Shown one piece after another: positions 1-6,625 of a stretch of 6,641 nt of DNA. The stretch spans positions 1-6,641 of the forward strand of contig JAJDFU010000579.1 of the NCBI GenBank assembly GCA_020528935.1, written 5' to 3'. Position 1 is the first letter of the stretch; each line of letters begins with the position of its first letter. A program made the translations under genes and the position numbers. The notes under the pieces are model-generated. The model had not been told where the DNA came from and did no database searches. It saw nothing but the letters and a program-made list of their open reading frames with translations. Origin of the DNA: Saprospiraceae bacterium. Lineage in GTDB: Bacteria > Bacteroidota > Bacteroidia > Chitinophagales > Saprospiraceae.

Positions 1-186
1 GTGGTTTGGTAGTTTTCACGACCCCAAACCCTGCGCAATGGGGAATGCTGATCCAGGACCATCCTACGGATGTCAGGACAGGGTACGAAAGGGTTCCCAA
101 GCCATTTCGTCGTCCGTATATTCATCGAACCCCTACGGAAGCGGTATGCGACTTTTATTTTTTTAAACGGTATTACATTGGACGGC
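1..186. other. Upstream region with no convincing gene
   Basis: This stretch precedes the methyltransferase gene, and I can support no coding region in it. The + frame of the methyltransferase stays open back to an ATG at 70, but the extra 39 residues do not resemble the family's start. A - strand frame is open from an ATG at 125 to the left edge (41 codons), without a recognisable product. A T-rich patch at 153-164, including seven T in a row at 158-164, stands out from the GC-rich surroundings. It probably belongs to the promoter region of the downstream gene. No good match to the Bacteroidota -33/-7 promoter pattern could be placed at a sensible distance from the ATG at 187. Confidence 0.4.
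3..30. repeat. Short inverted repeat at left edge
   Basis: GGTTTGG at 3-9 is matched by its exact reverse complement CCAAACC at 24-30, across a 14-base loop. The stem is perfect for 7 base pairs. It is not followed by a T run, so it does not look like an intrinsic terminator. It could be an operator or the foot of a structure cut by the window edge, but a 7-base match at this spacing can also arise by chance. Confidence 0.25.
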
Positions 187-897
187 ATGGAAAAGGGAAA
201 CTTGATTCTCCTTCCGGTAACGCTGGGCGAAGGTGGGCTGCAGGCCTTGCCCCAATACGCGATTGACCGGGCTCAGGAGCTGACCTACTTCATTGCCGAA
301 CGCCCCAAATCGGCCCGGCAATTTCTGAAGCAAACCGGTTTTGCGCGGTCGCTGCAGGAGCTGCATATGGAGGAGCTCAACAAGCACACTCCGCCGGAGG
401 ACATCCCGCGCTTGCTGGAGCCCGCCCTGGCGGGGCACGATCTGGGGCTGCTCTCGGAGGCCGGCTGCCCGGCTGTGGCGGATCCCGGTGCTCTGCTCGT
501 GCGAGCTGCACATCAATTGGACATCCCCGTAAGGCCTTTGGTCGGGCCCTCCTCCATACTCCTGGCGCTGATCGCCTCGGGCATGAACGGCCAGCAGTTT
601 GGCTTTCACGGCTACCTCTCGCCCAAAAAACAGCAGCTGGGGCAGGAGCTTCGGCGGCTGGAGCGCGACAGCGGGCGCTTCGGCCAGACCCAGCTATTCA
701 TGGAAACGCCATATCGCAACGACGCCCTGGTGCGGGAAGCGCTGAAACACCTCAGGCCGGACACCCTCTTCGGCATCGCGGCCGAACTGACCTTGCCCGG
801 AGAATACATCAAGACCCATCCCGTAAGCCAATGGCGGGAGCAGCCACCGCCCAGCCTGCACAAAAGGCCGGCGGTCTTTTCGCTCCTGGCCAGATAG
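187..897 (+). CDS. SAM-dependent methyltransferase, RsmI-like (tetrapyrrole methylase fold)
   Basis: This 236-residue protein belongs to the RsmI / tetrapyrrole-methylase superfamily, which transfers methyl groups from S-adenosylmethionine. True RsmI 2'-O-methylates C1402 of 16S rRNA. Family motifs are visible in order: the first strand NLILLPVTLGE (residues 5-15), SEAGCPAVADPG (90-101, matching SDAGTPLINDPG of E. coli RsmI), the VGPSSILLALIASGM turn (119-133), FHGYLSPKK (140-148) and FMETPYRND (171-179, matching FYESTHR). The protein is about 50 residues shorter than E. coli RsmI. The PTPIGNL and AEDTRHT motifs of true RsmI are replaced by PVTLGEG and AERPKSAR. It therefore looks like the short paralogue I recall from Bacteroidota rather than RsmI itself, and its substrate is unknown. 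The start at 187 is chosen because family similarity begins there; the frame is open back to an ATG at 70. No Shine-Dalgarno sequence is seen. It stands alone on its strand and ends 5 bases from the convergent channel gene. Confidence 0.88.
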   Translation: MEKGNLILLPVTLGEGGLQALPQYAIDRAQELTYFIAERPKSARQFLKQTGFARSLQELHMEELNKHTPPEDIPRLLEPALAGHDLGLLSEAGCPAVADPGALLVRAAHQLDIPVRPLVGPSSILLALIASGMNGQQFGFHGYLSPKKQQLGQELRRLERDSGRFGQTQLFMETPYRNDALVREALKHLRPDTLFGIAAELTLPGEYIKTHPVSQWREQPPPSLHKRPAVFSLLAR

Positions 898-902
898 GGG
901 AA

Positions 903-2303
903 CTAGTTGCCGGCTTCCTCCGCTTCCGACAACCAACCGCCGCCCAGGGCTTTGTACAGGTTCACGAATTCGACGAGCAGGTCGCTGCGCACCTGGGCCT
1001 CGAAGAGTTGGGCGTCGAAGGCCTGGCGCTGCGATTCGAGGTACTCCAGGTAGCTGGTCACGCCCCGGTCGTAGCGCTGCTCCGACAGGGACTGTGCGTT
1101 GAGTGCGGCCCGGACGTGCAGCTCGCGGGCGTCCAGCTCGTCGCGCAGGGTGCGGATGCCGACCAGGGCGTCTTCCACCTCGCGCAGGGCCTGCAGAAAT
1201 ACGCGCTCGTAGTTGATCACGCTCTGCTCGTACTGGCTTCGCGCAATGTCTACCCGGCGCAGGTTCTGGTTCCACTGGAACAAGGGGCCGAGCAAGGAAC
1301 CGCCGATATTGCCACCGAACTGGGTGAGCATGCCGGTCAGGTCGGTACTGGCCACGCCCAGCAGGCCGGTGAGGCTGATGCGGGGAAAGCGGTTGGCCAC
1401 AGCTACGCCGATGAGGGCATTCTGGGCAATGATGGCCTGCTCGGCCCGGCGGAGATCCGGCCGGCGGGAGAGCAGCTGGGAGGGCAGGCCCTCGGGAATA
1501 TTGGGCGGAAGGTATTGGTCTGCTAAAGGAATGCTTTCCACGACCGGTCCGGGAGGGAGGCCTACCAATACGCTCAGGGCGTGCTCCGTTTGGGCGATCT
1601 GTCGCTCGTAGAGCGGGATGGCGCTGGCCGCAATGGCGTACTGGATCTCGGCCTGGTTGACGTCAATCTCCGGGATAATACCTTGCGCATAGCGCTGCCG
1701 GATGATCCGCAAGGTACTGTCGCGCAGGTCGAGGGTGTTCTGGGAGATGATCAGGCTGGTGCGAAACTCCAGCAGCCGGAAGTACACGGTGGCCACCTGA
1801 GCGATCAGTTCCAGTTGCAGGGCGCGCAGATCGTATTGATTGGCCAGGAAATCGGCTTGGGCCGCTTCGGTCTGCCGGCGCAGCTTGCCCCAGAGGTCCA
1901 GCTCCCAGTTCATGCTCACGCCCCCGAAGACGGCGTAGCCCGGTTTCTCAAAGGGCGTCTGCAGGACGTTGCCGTACAGGCCGTCGGCAGTGACGTTGAA
2001 CTTGGGCCAGTATTCGTTCTCGGCTATGTTGAGTGCGTAAGCGGCCTGGGCGATGTTTTCAGCGGCAATGCGCACGTCCTGGTTTTGGATCAGGGCCAGG
2101 CGGACAAGGGAGTCGAGCACCGGATCGTTGAAGAGCTCCCACCAGCGCAGATTTACGACGGTATCCGCTTCATCAGGGTCGAAGCGAAAAGCGGCCGGGC
2201 TGTCCAGTTCGACGGATTGATAGTCCGGGCCCACCTTGCAGCTCCACGTGCCGGCAAGGAGGAGAAATCCGGAAAGCGCGTATATCCATAACCGGCGCAT
2301 CAT
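903..2303 (-). CDS. RND efflux outer-membrane channel lipoprotein (OprM/NodT family)
   Basis: This is the outer-membrane exit duct of the tripartite pump. The protein forms a trimeric barrel and periplasmic alpha-tunnel that the adaptor docks onto. It has 466 residues, a normal length for the NodT/OprM family. The N terminus has a basic start (MMRRL), a hydrophobic stretch (7-19) and Cys22 in SCKVGPDY. This is the family's usual lipidation site and post-signal motif, although the lipobox (TWSC) is loose. Other family landmarks are RWWELFNDPVLDSLV (53-67), NWELDLWGKLRR (132-143), LLSRRPDLRRAEQAI (277-291) and the C-terminal LYKALGGGW (449-457), with two similar halves each holding long helices. 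The start ATG overlaps the pump's stop by 4 bases (ATGA), which suggests translational coupling. A second ATG follows at once, so initiation could be at either. The stop is TAG, and no terminator hairpin is visible after it. Confidence 0.93.
   Translation of the reverse strand: MMRRLWIYALSGFLLLAGTWSCKVGPDYQSVELDSPAAFRFDPDEADTVVNLRWWELFNDPVLDSLVRLALIQNQDVRIAAENIAQAAYALNIAENEYWPKFNVTADGLYGNVLQTPFEKPGYAVFGGVSMNWELDLWGKLRRQTEAAQADFLANQYDLRALQLELIAQVATVYFRLLEFRTSLIISQNTLDLRDSTLRIIRQRYAQGIIPEIDVNQAEIQYAIAASAIPLYERQIAQTEHALSVLVGLPPGPVVESIPLADQYLPPNIPEGLPSQLLSRRPDLRRAEQAIIAQNALIGVAVANRFPRISLTGLLGVASTDLTGMLTQFGGNIGGSLLGPLFQWNQNLRRVDIARSQYEQSVINYERVFLQALREVEDALVGIRTLRDELDARELHVRAALNAQSLSEQRYDRGVTSYLEYLESQRQAFDAQLFEAQVRSDLLVEFVNLYKALGGGWLSEAEEAGN
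2300..2303 (-). promoter_or_regulatory. ATGA stop/start overlap joining pump and channel genes
   Basis: On the - strand the channel's ATG (2303-2301) overlaps the pump's TGA (2302-2300). There is no Shine-Dalgarno sequence in front of it (GAAGAACC precedes), so channel translation probably depends on ribosomes finishing the pump frame. A pump nonsense codon could therefore lower channel synthesis unless translation restarts downstream of it. Confidence 0.75.
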
Positions 2304-3484
2304 GGTTCTTCGTTGGTTTGAGCGGCCATGCGCTTTTTCTCATAACCGGCCAGGCGGCCGATGAGGACGAAGAGCATGGGATAGAAAAAGACCCCCAGCA
2401 GGGTGGCGATACCCATTCCACCCAATAGCGCCATGCCCATGACCTTGCGCGCTTCCGAGCCCGTACCCGAGGCGAAGATCAGAGGCAGGATGCCCAGGAT
2501 GAAAGAAAAGGCCGTCATGAGTATGGGCCGGAAGCGCAGCCGGGCCGCTTCGATGGCCGCATCGAACAGGGAAAGGCCCTCCTGGAACTTGTTGTTGGCG
2601 AACTCTACGATCAGGATGGCGTTCTTGGCCGCCATGCCGATGAGCATGACCAGGGATATTTGGGCAAAAATGTTCAGTTCGTAGGACGTGCTGCCCAGGC
2701 GGGCCAGCCAAAGCGCCAGAAAAGCACCCAGCAGGGCAAAGGGCGTGCCCAGCAGAATGGCGAAAGGCAATGACCAGCTCTCGTACTGGGCGGCCAGGAT
2801 GAGGAAAACGAACAGCAGGGAAAATCCGAAGATAATGACCGCCGAGCCGGAGGCTTTTTTCTCCTGATAGGACATATTGTTCCAGGCGTAGTCCATATCG
2901 TCGGGCAACACGGCTTCCGCTACTTCTTCCAGAGCGGTCAGGGCCTGGGCGGAAGTATAGCCGGGAGCAGGCCCGCCGGTCACTTCGGCCGAGCGATACA
3001 GGTTGAAGCGGTTGGTGAAGTCCGGTCCGCTGTAGGGCTTCACCTCCACCAGGGAAGAGAGCGGTACGGATTCGCCGTCTTTGTTCTTCACGAAGAATAA
3101 GCTCAGGCTTCGCTCGTCCTGGCGATACTCCGGTTCGGCCTGGATGTAGGCCTTGTACAATCGGCCAAAGCGGTTGAAATCGTTGACGTAGGCCCCGCCC
3201 AAAAAGGCGCCGAAAGTATTGTACACATCGTTCAGGGCCACTCCGGTCTTCAGGATCTGGTCCGTTTTGATGTCGATGAATCGCTGCGGGACGGATGCCT
3301 GGAAGGAGGAAAAGGCCCCGTTGATCTCCGGCCGTTGATTGGCCGCCTGACTCAACTCCCGGGTATGCTGGCCGAGGTATTCCGGGGCATTGCCGCCCTT
3401 GTCCTGCAGCATAATGCTGACGCCGCCGCCCCTGCCGAGGCCGGGGCTGGCCGGCGGCCCGACGCACACGGCCTGGGCGGACAT
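2300..3484 (-). CDS. RND pump, C-terminal part (after in-frame stop)
   Basis: This 394-residue frame carries the second half of the pump. It holds the rest of the porter and docking domains and then transmembrane helices 8-12. Visible landmarks are VKNKDGESVPLSSLVEV (132-148), the helix starting at SAVIIFGFSLLFVFLIL (214-230), LAAQYESWSLPFAILLGTP (230-248), MLIGMAAKNAILIVEFANN (280-298) with Lys287 at the place of AcrB Lys940, and RFRPILMTAFSFILGILPL (317-335). Lys287 and the following Arg belong to the proton relay that pairs with the Asp-Asp of helix 4 in the other half. Its ATG is only 6 bases after the TAA, so a restart is conceivable. However, this Met falls inside the porter domain, at an ordinary internal position of homologues. 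There is no signal sequence, and a lone C-terminal half would not be expected to pump. Confidence 0.8.
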   Translation of the reverse strand: MSAQAVCVGPPASPGLGRGGGVSIMLQDKGGNAPEYLGQHTRELSQAANQRPEINGAFSSFQASVPQRFIDIKTDQILKTGVALNDVYNTFGAFLGGAYVNDFNRFGRLYKAYIQAEPEYRQDERSLSLFFVKNKDGESVPLSSLVEVKPYSGPDFTNRFNLYRSAEVTGGPAPGYTSAQALTALEEVAEAVLPDDMDYAWNNMSYQEKKASGSAVIIFGFSLLFVFLILAAQYESWSLPFAILLGTPFALLGAFLALWLARLGSTSYELNIFAQISLVMLIGMAAKNAILIVEFANNKFQEGLSLFDAAIEAARLRFRPILMTAFSFILGILPLIFASGTGSEARKVMGMALLGGMGIATLLGVFFYPMLFVLIGRLAGYEKKRMAAQTNEEP

Positions 3485-3490
3485 GCACCC

Positions 3491-3493
3491 TTA
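3491..3493 (-). other. In-frame TAA stop interrupting the pump gene
   Basis: On the - strand the sequence reads CTG TAT TAA GGG TGC ATG TCC, giving Leu-Tyr-stop-Gly-Cys-Met-Ser. By alignment from memory with AcrB (ATRAFSQIKDAMVFAF) and MexB (AMQHFSTFKDAMVFAF), the stop falls where homologues have Ser, with no length difference on either side. One base change would restore a sense codon, for example CAA, GAA, AAA or TCA. TAA followed by G is not a known readthrough context. Confidence 0.85.
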
Positions 3494-5461
3494 ATACAGG
3501 GCCCCGTTGCGCTGACGGATCACTTCCTTGGACGGCACCTCGCGGTCGGACCAGTTTTCAAGGCTCAGGAATAAGACGGCCGTATTGGGAATGAAGGATC
3601 CGGAGATCACGCTGAATCCCGTGACCGTCGTGACCATGTCCACCCCTTCGACTCTCGCAGCGATCTCCTCCGCTTGGCGGGCCACTGCATCGGCGCGCTG
3701 CAAAGAGGCCGCATTGGGCAGTTGGATGTTGATAAAGGCGTAACCCTGATCCTCTTCGGGAATGAAGCCGCCGGGCACAAGGGCAGCAAAGATGCCGGCC
3801 AGGGCGGAGAACAGGAGGATGAAAACTGCACCGCGTCCCAGTTTTCGCGCAAAGACCGAAGCCAGGCCGGTATAAGAGCCGGTCAGCCGGTCAAAAACCG
3901 CGTTAAATCCCCGAAAGAACCGGCCCAGCAAGCCGCGAGACGGTTTGGGTTCTTTGAGCAGGAGGGCACACAAAGCCGGGCTCAGCGTGAGGGCGTTGAT
4001 GGAGGAAAAGAACACCGAAACCGCCACCGTGATCGCGAATTGCTGGTACAATCGCCCCGTAATGCCCGCCATAGCAGCCACGGGAATGAATACGGCGATG
4101 AGGACCAGGGTAGTGGCAATGACCGGAGCAGTCACCTCGCGCATGGCTGTGGATGTAGCTGTTCTGGGGTCCATACCCTTGGCGATATTGACCTGAACCG
4201 CTTCCACTACGACGATGGCGTCGTCCACCACGATGCCGATGGCCAGCACCAGCCCGAGCAGCGAGAGCACATTGATGGTAAAACCCAGCAGGGGAAAAAG
4301 CATGAAGGCCGCTACCAGCGACACCGGGATGGCAATGGTGGGGATGAGGGTGGCCCGGAAGTCCTGGATAAAGAGATACACCACCAAAATGACCAGGACC
4401 AAGGCAATAATGAGGGTCTCGATAATCTCGGAAATACCGGCGGTAATGGGCTTGGTGGCATCCAGGGAGACCCGGTATTCCATGCCTTCGGGGAAGTTGC
4501 GGGCTAAATCGTCCATGGTGGAGCGCACCGCTTCGGCCAGGGCTACCGCATTGGTGCCGGGTGCCTGATAGATGGCCAGCATGGCACATTTCTGCCCGTT
4601 GAGCCGGGTGAAGGAATTGTAGGACTCCACACCCAATTCTACGCGGGCAATATCCTGGACTTTGATCTGGCTGCCGTCCTCATTGGTGCGCACGACGATC
4701 TCTCCGAATTCTTTTTCAGTGGTCAGGCGGTCGGGCAACTGCACGGTGTAGGTGAAATCCGTGCCGGGCGGTGCCGGCTCGGCCCCGAACTTCCCGCCGG
4801 GCACGATGACGTTCTGCTCGCGTATGGCGTTCATCAATTCCGGAACGGTAATGCCCAACTTGGCCAGGCGGTCGGGCTTGATCCAGATGCGCATGGAGTA
4901 GTCGCTGGCGCCCAGCACATCTGCCCGCCCGATGCCCGGGATGCGGGCCAGTACGTCCTTGACGTTGATGAGGGCGTAGTTGCCGAGAAACTGTTGATCG
5001 AAGCGCCCGTCCGGCGAAAAGAGGGTCACCAGCAGAACGATATTGGGCAGGGACTTGGCCGTGGCAACCCCCAGGCGTTTCACCTCTTCCGGCAGTTTGG
5101 CCGTAGCCGCCGAGACCCGGTTTTGGGTAAAGACGGTGTTCATGTCCGGATCGGTGCCCACTTCGAAAGACACCTCGATGGACATAGTGCCGTCGTTGGA
5201 GTTGGTGGACTTCATGTAGATCATGTTCTCCACCCCGTTGATCTGTTGCTCCAGGGGAGAGGCCACCGACTGTTCAACATTGACCGCACTGGCTCCGGTG
5301 TAGTTGGCGCTCACCCGCACCACCGGCGGGGTGATGTTGGGATACTGCTCCAGGGGCAGCCCCAGGATCGATATGCCGCCGATGATGATCATAAACAGAG
5401 CGATCACGATGGCCACGATCGGACGGCGGACGAAAAATATATGCTTGGGTTGCTCCTCCAT
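3491..5461 (-). CDS. RND efflux transporter, N-terminal part (HAE1, AcrB-like)
   Basis: This 656-residue frame is the first part of a proton-driven inner-membrane exporter that captures hydrophobic or amphiphilic compounds, such as drugs, dyes, detergents or lipids. It starts with MEEQPKHIFFVRRPIVAIVI, the typical cytoplasmic start leading into helix 1 (14-34). Then come GLPLEQYPNITPPVVRVSA (34-52), the first porter segment, with GASDYSMRIWIKPDRLAKL (184-202), and helices 2-6 (about 345-500). These include LAIGIVVDDAIVVVEAVQ (406-423), whose Asp413 and Asp414 correspond to AcrB Asp407/Asp408 of the proton relay. Helix 7 (about 544-563) leads to GGFIPEEDQGYAFINIQLP (564-582) and the second porter segment. 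The frame breaks off at NGALY because of the TAA. Translated alone it would lack helices 8-12 and could not function. It starts 6 bases after the adaptor's stop, with no Shine-Dalgarno sequence. The exact substrate cannot be read from the sequence. Confidence 0.9.
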   Translation of the reverse strand: MEEQPKHIFFVRRPIVAIVIALFMIIIGGISILGLPLEQYPNITPPVVRVSANYTGASAVNVEQSVASPLEQQINGVENMIYMKSTNSNDGTMSIEVSFEVGTDPDMNTVFTQNRVSAATAKLPEEVKRLGVATAKSLPNIVLLVTLFSPDGRFDQQFLGNYALINVKDVLARIPGIGRADVLGASDYSMRIWIKPDRLAKLGITVPELMNAIREQNVIVPGGKFGAEPAPPGTDFTYTVQLPDRLTTEKEFGEIVVRTNEDGSQIKVQDIARVELGVESYNSFTRLNGQKCAMLAIYQAPGTNAVALAEAVRSTMDDLARNFPEGMEYRVSLDATKPITAGISEIIETLIIALVLVILVVYLFIQDFRATLIPTIAIPVSLVAAFMLFPLLGFTINVLSLLGLVLAIGIVVDDAIVVVEAVQVNIAKGMDPRTATSTAMREVTAPVIATTLVLIAVFIPVAAMAGITGRLYQQFAITVAVSVFFSSINALTLSPALCALLLKEPKPSRGLLGRFFRGFNAVFDRLTGSYTGLASVFARKLGRGAVFILLFSALAGIFAALVPGGFIPEEDQGYAFINIQLPNAASLQRADAVARQAEEIAARVEGVDMVTTVTGFSVISGSFIPNTAVLFLSLENWSDREVPSKEVIRQRNGALY

Positions 5462-5467
5462 ACGGGC

Positions 5468-6625
5468 TTATTGCTTGGCCGGAGCCTGGGATACGAATTC
5501 GTGAAGTTTGGGCTGCACCCTGGCTCCCGGTCGCACCCGTTGCAGGCCTTCATAGATCACCCGGTCGCCCGGCTCGAGCCCGTCCAGCACCACCCAGTAA
5601 TCGCGATAGGTGGGCCCCAGGGTGAGTTCGCGCTGGATCACGCTGTCCTGCGCCACCACATAGGCGTTGAACCGGCCCTGAAATTCGCTTACGCAACGCT
5701 GGGGGATGAGAAGGCCTTCATCCAGCTTGTCCATCACGACCCGAACTTTGGCGAACTGGCCGGGACGGATGAGCCGGTCGGGATTCGGAAAGATGGTCTG
5801 AAGCCGCAGGGAGCCGGTGGTGGGATTGACCTCCCGGTCCAGGAACCGCACCCGGCCGGGATAGGGATATATACTGCCGTCGGACAAGATCAGCCGAAGG
5901 GGATAATTTTCATCATTCGTTCTCAGGTTGCCGGTCTTGATCTTTTCCACCACCTCTCGGGCCAGTTGGAGGTAATCCCGTTCGGGAATGAAGAACTCCA
6001 CCAGCACGGAATCAATTCGGGAAACGGTATTGAGAATGACGGGGTTGGGCGAGCGACCGACGAACTCCCCTTCTTTGGCCTGGGTTTTGCCGATGATGCC
6101 GGAGGTCGGGGCGGTCACCTTTGCATAGCCCAGTTCGATGCGGGCCAGCTCGAGCGAGGCTTCAGCCGCTTCGACGGCCGCTTCGGCGGCGCCTTTTTCG
6201 GCCACCGCAGCATCCAGGTCACTTTTACTGACGGCGTTGATCCTGGCCAGGGGTTCAATGCGCTCCAATTCGTTCTGGGCGCGCACGGCCCGGATCTCGG
6301 CTTCAGCCAATTGACTTTCGTAGCGGGCTACATTGGCCTGGAAGGGCTGGGGGTCGATGGTGTAAAGCAATTGCCCTTTGCGCACGCGGCGCCCTTCCTT
6401 GAAGTGGATGCCCTGCAAAAACCCTTCCACCCGGGCGCGCACCGGCAGATCGGCAACGCCATACACCTGCCCGACGAAGTCGCGTTCCAAAGCTACCTCC
6501 CGGGGCTGCACTTCTACGACCAGTACTTCGGGGGGCGGAGGAGGGGGCGGCTCAGCGGGCTTGCTGCAATGGACATTTGTCAGGGCAAGCCCGAAAAGCA
6601 GGGGGGGGACACGTGGGGTTGCCAT
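5468..6625 (-). CDS. RND efflux periplasmic adaptor (membrane-fusion protein, AcrA/MexA-like)
   Basis: This protein links the inner-membrane pump to the outer-membrane channel. It has 385 residues, against 397 for AcrA. A short hydrophobic start ends at Cys20 (NVHCSKPAE), a likely lipid anchor, though His before the Cys makes a poor lipobox. A run of seven Pro (26-32) forms a linker. The domains are: lipoyl first half with VRARVEGFLQGIHFKEG (62-78) and VRKGQLLYTIDP (81-92); alpha-hairpin (about 93-168); lipoyl second half with KVTAPTSGIIGK (169-180); beta-barrel (about 205-290) including DREVNPTTGSLRLQ (263-276); and the membrane-proximal domain (about 295-370) with LIPQRCV (306-312). At the hairpin tip, Arg122, Leu126 and Ser133 match the R-L-S motif, with AcrA spacing, used to dock on TolC-type channels. 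It is the first operon gene visible here. The frame stays open to the window edge 5' of the chosen ATG, so the true start may lie further upstream. Confidence 0.92.
   Translation of the reverse strand: MATPRVPPLLFGLALTNVHCSKPAEPPPPPPPEVLVVEVQPREVALERDFVGQVYGVADLPVRARVEGFLQGIHFKEGRRVRKGQLLYTIDPQPFQANVARYESQLAEAEIRAVRAQNELERIEPLARINAVSKSDLDAAVAEKGAAEAAVEAAEASLELARIELGYAKVTAPTSGIIGKTQAKEGEFVGRSPNPVILNTVSRIDSVLVEFFIPERDYLQLAREVVEKIKTGNLRTNDENYPLRLILSDGSIYPYPGRVRFLDREVNPTTGSLRLQTIFPNPDRLIRPGQFAKVRVVMDKLDEGLLIPQRCVSEFQGRFNAYVVAQDSVIQRELTLGPTYRDYWVVLDGLEPGDRVIYEGLQRVRPGARVQPKLHEFVSQAPAKQ
6601..6608. repeat. Run of eight G (C on the coding strand) in adaptor signal region
   Basis: Eight identical bases lie within codons 6-9 of the adaptor (Val-Pro-Pro-Leu). 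Such tracts are prone to polymerase slippage and to sequencing miscounts. A change of one base would shift the frame between the chosen start and the lipobox Cys20. In the present length the frame is continuous from the ATG at 6625. Confidence 0.6.

Larger units (their letters stand above)
2300..5461 (-). pseudogene. Full extent of interrupted HAE1-type RND pump gene
   Basis: The two frames 5461-3491 and 3484-2300 lie in the same reading frame and form one RND transporter of the hydrophobe/amphiphile efflux (AcrB/MexB-like) class, interrupted only by a TAA at codon 657. Counting that codon, the whole is 1053 codons, against 1049 residues for E. coli AcrB, so nothing is missing or inserted. 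There is no other stop, frameshift or visible decay over 3.1 kb, and both proton-relay halves are conserved. This pattern fits a recent single-base change or a sequence error better than an old pseudogene. The gene begins 6 bases after the adaptor's stop and overlaps the channel's start by 4, as an intact operon would. Calling it a pseudogene is conditional on the stop being real. Confidence 0.6.

Noticed and set aside
1..125. A - strand frame open from an ATG at 125 to the left edge (MNIRTTKWLGNPF start)
   Set aside because: Only 41 codons are visible, with no recognisable family and no start signal. An open frame this short is expected by chance.
113..164. Possible terminator: TCCGTA (113-118) paired with TACGGA (134-139), followed by a T run
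   Set aside because: The stem is only 6 pairs with a 15-base loop, and the T run begins 13 bases after it, which is too far for an intrinsic terminator.
174..181. TACATTGG as a Bacteroidota -7 promoter element
   Set aside because: It matches the TAnnTTTG pattern imperfectly, no -33 element lies at the right distance, and transcription would start on the ATG itself.
70..186. N-terminal extension of the methyltransferase from the ATG at 70
   Set aside because: The extra 39 residues are not like the family and cross the T-rich patch that looks like a promoter region. Similarity to the family starts at the Met at 187.
3491..3493. Programmed readthrough or recoding of the pump's TAA
   Set aside because: TAA is the codon least used for recoding, the next bases do not fit a readthrough context, and no structure for it is apparent. 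A mutation or sequence error is simpler.
3485..3500. Frameshift rather than point mutation at the pump break
   Set aside because: Both halves are in the same frame, and the residue spacing across the break matches AcrB and MexB without an indel.
831..4507. Long + strand open frames opposite the channel and pump genes (831-1526, 1581-2291, 3674-4507)
   Set aside because: They are antisense to genes with clear family motifs, have compositions typical of GC-rich shadow frames, and show no domain of their own.
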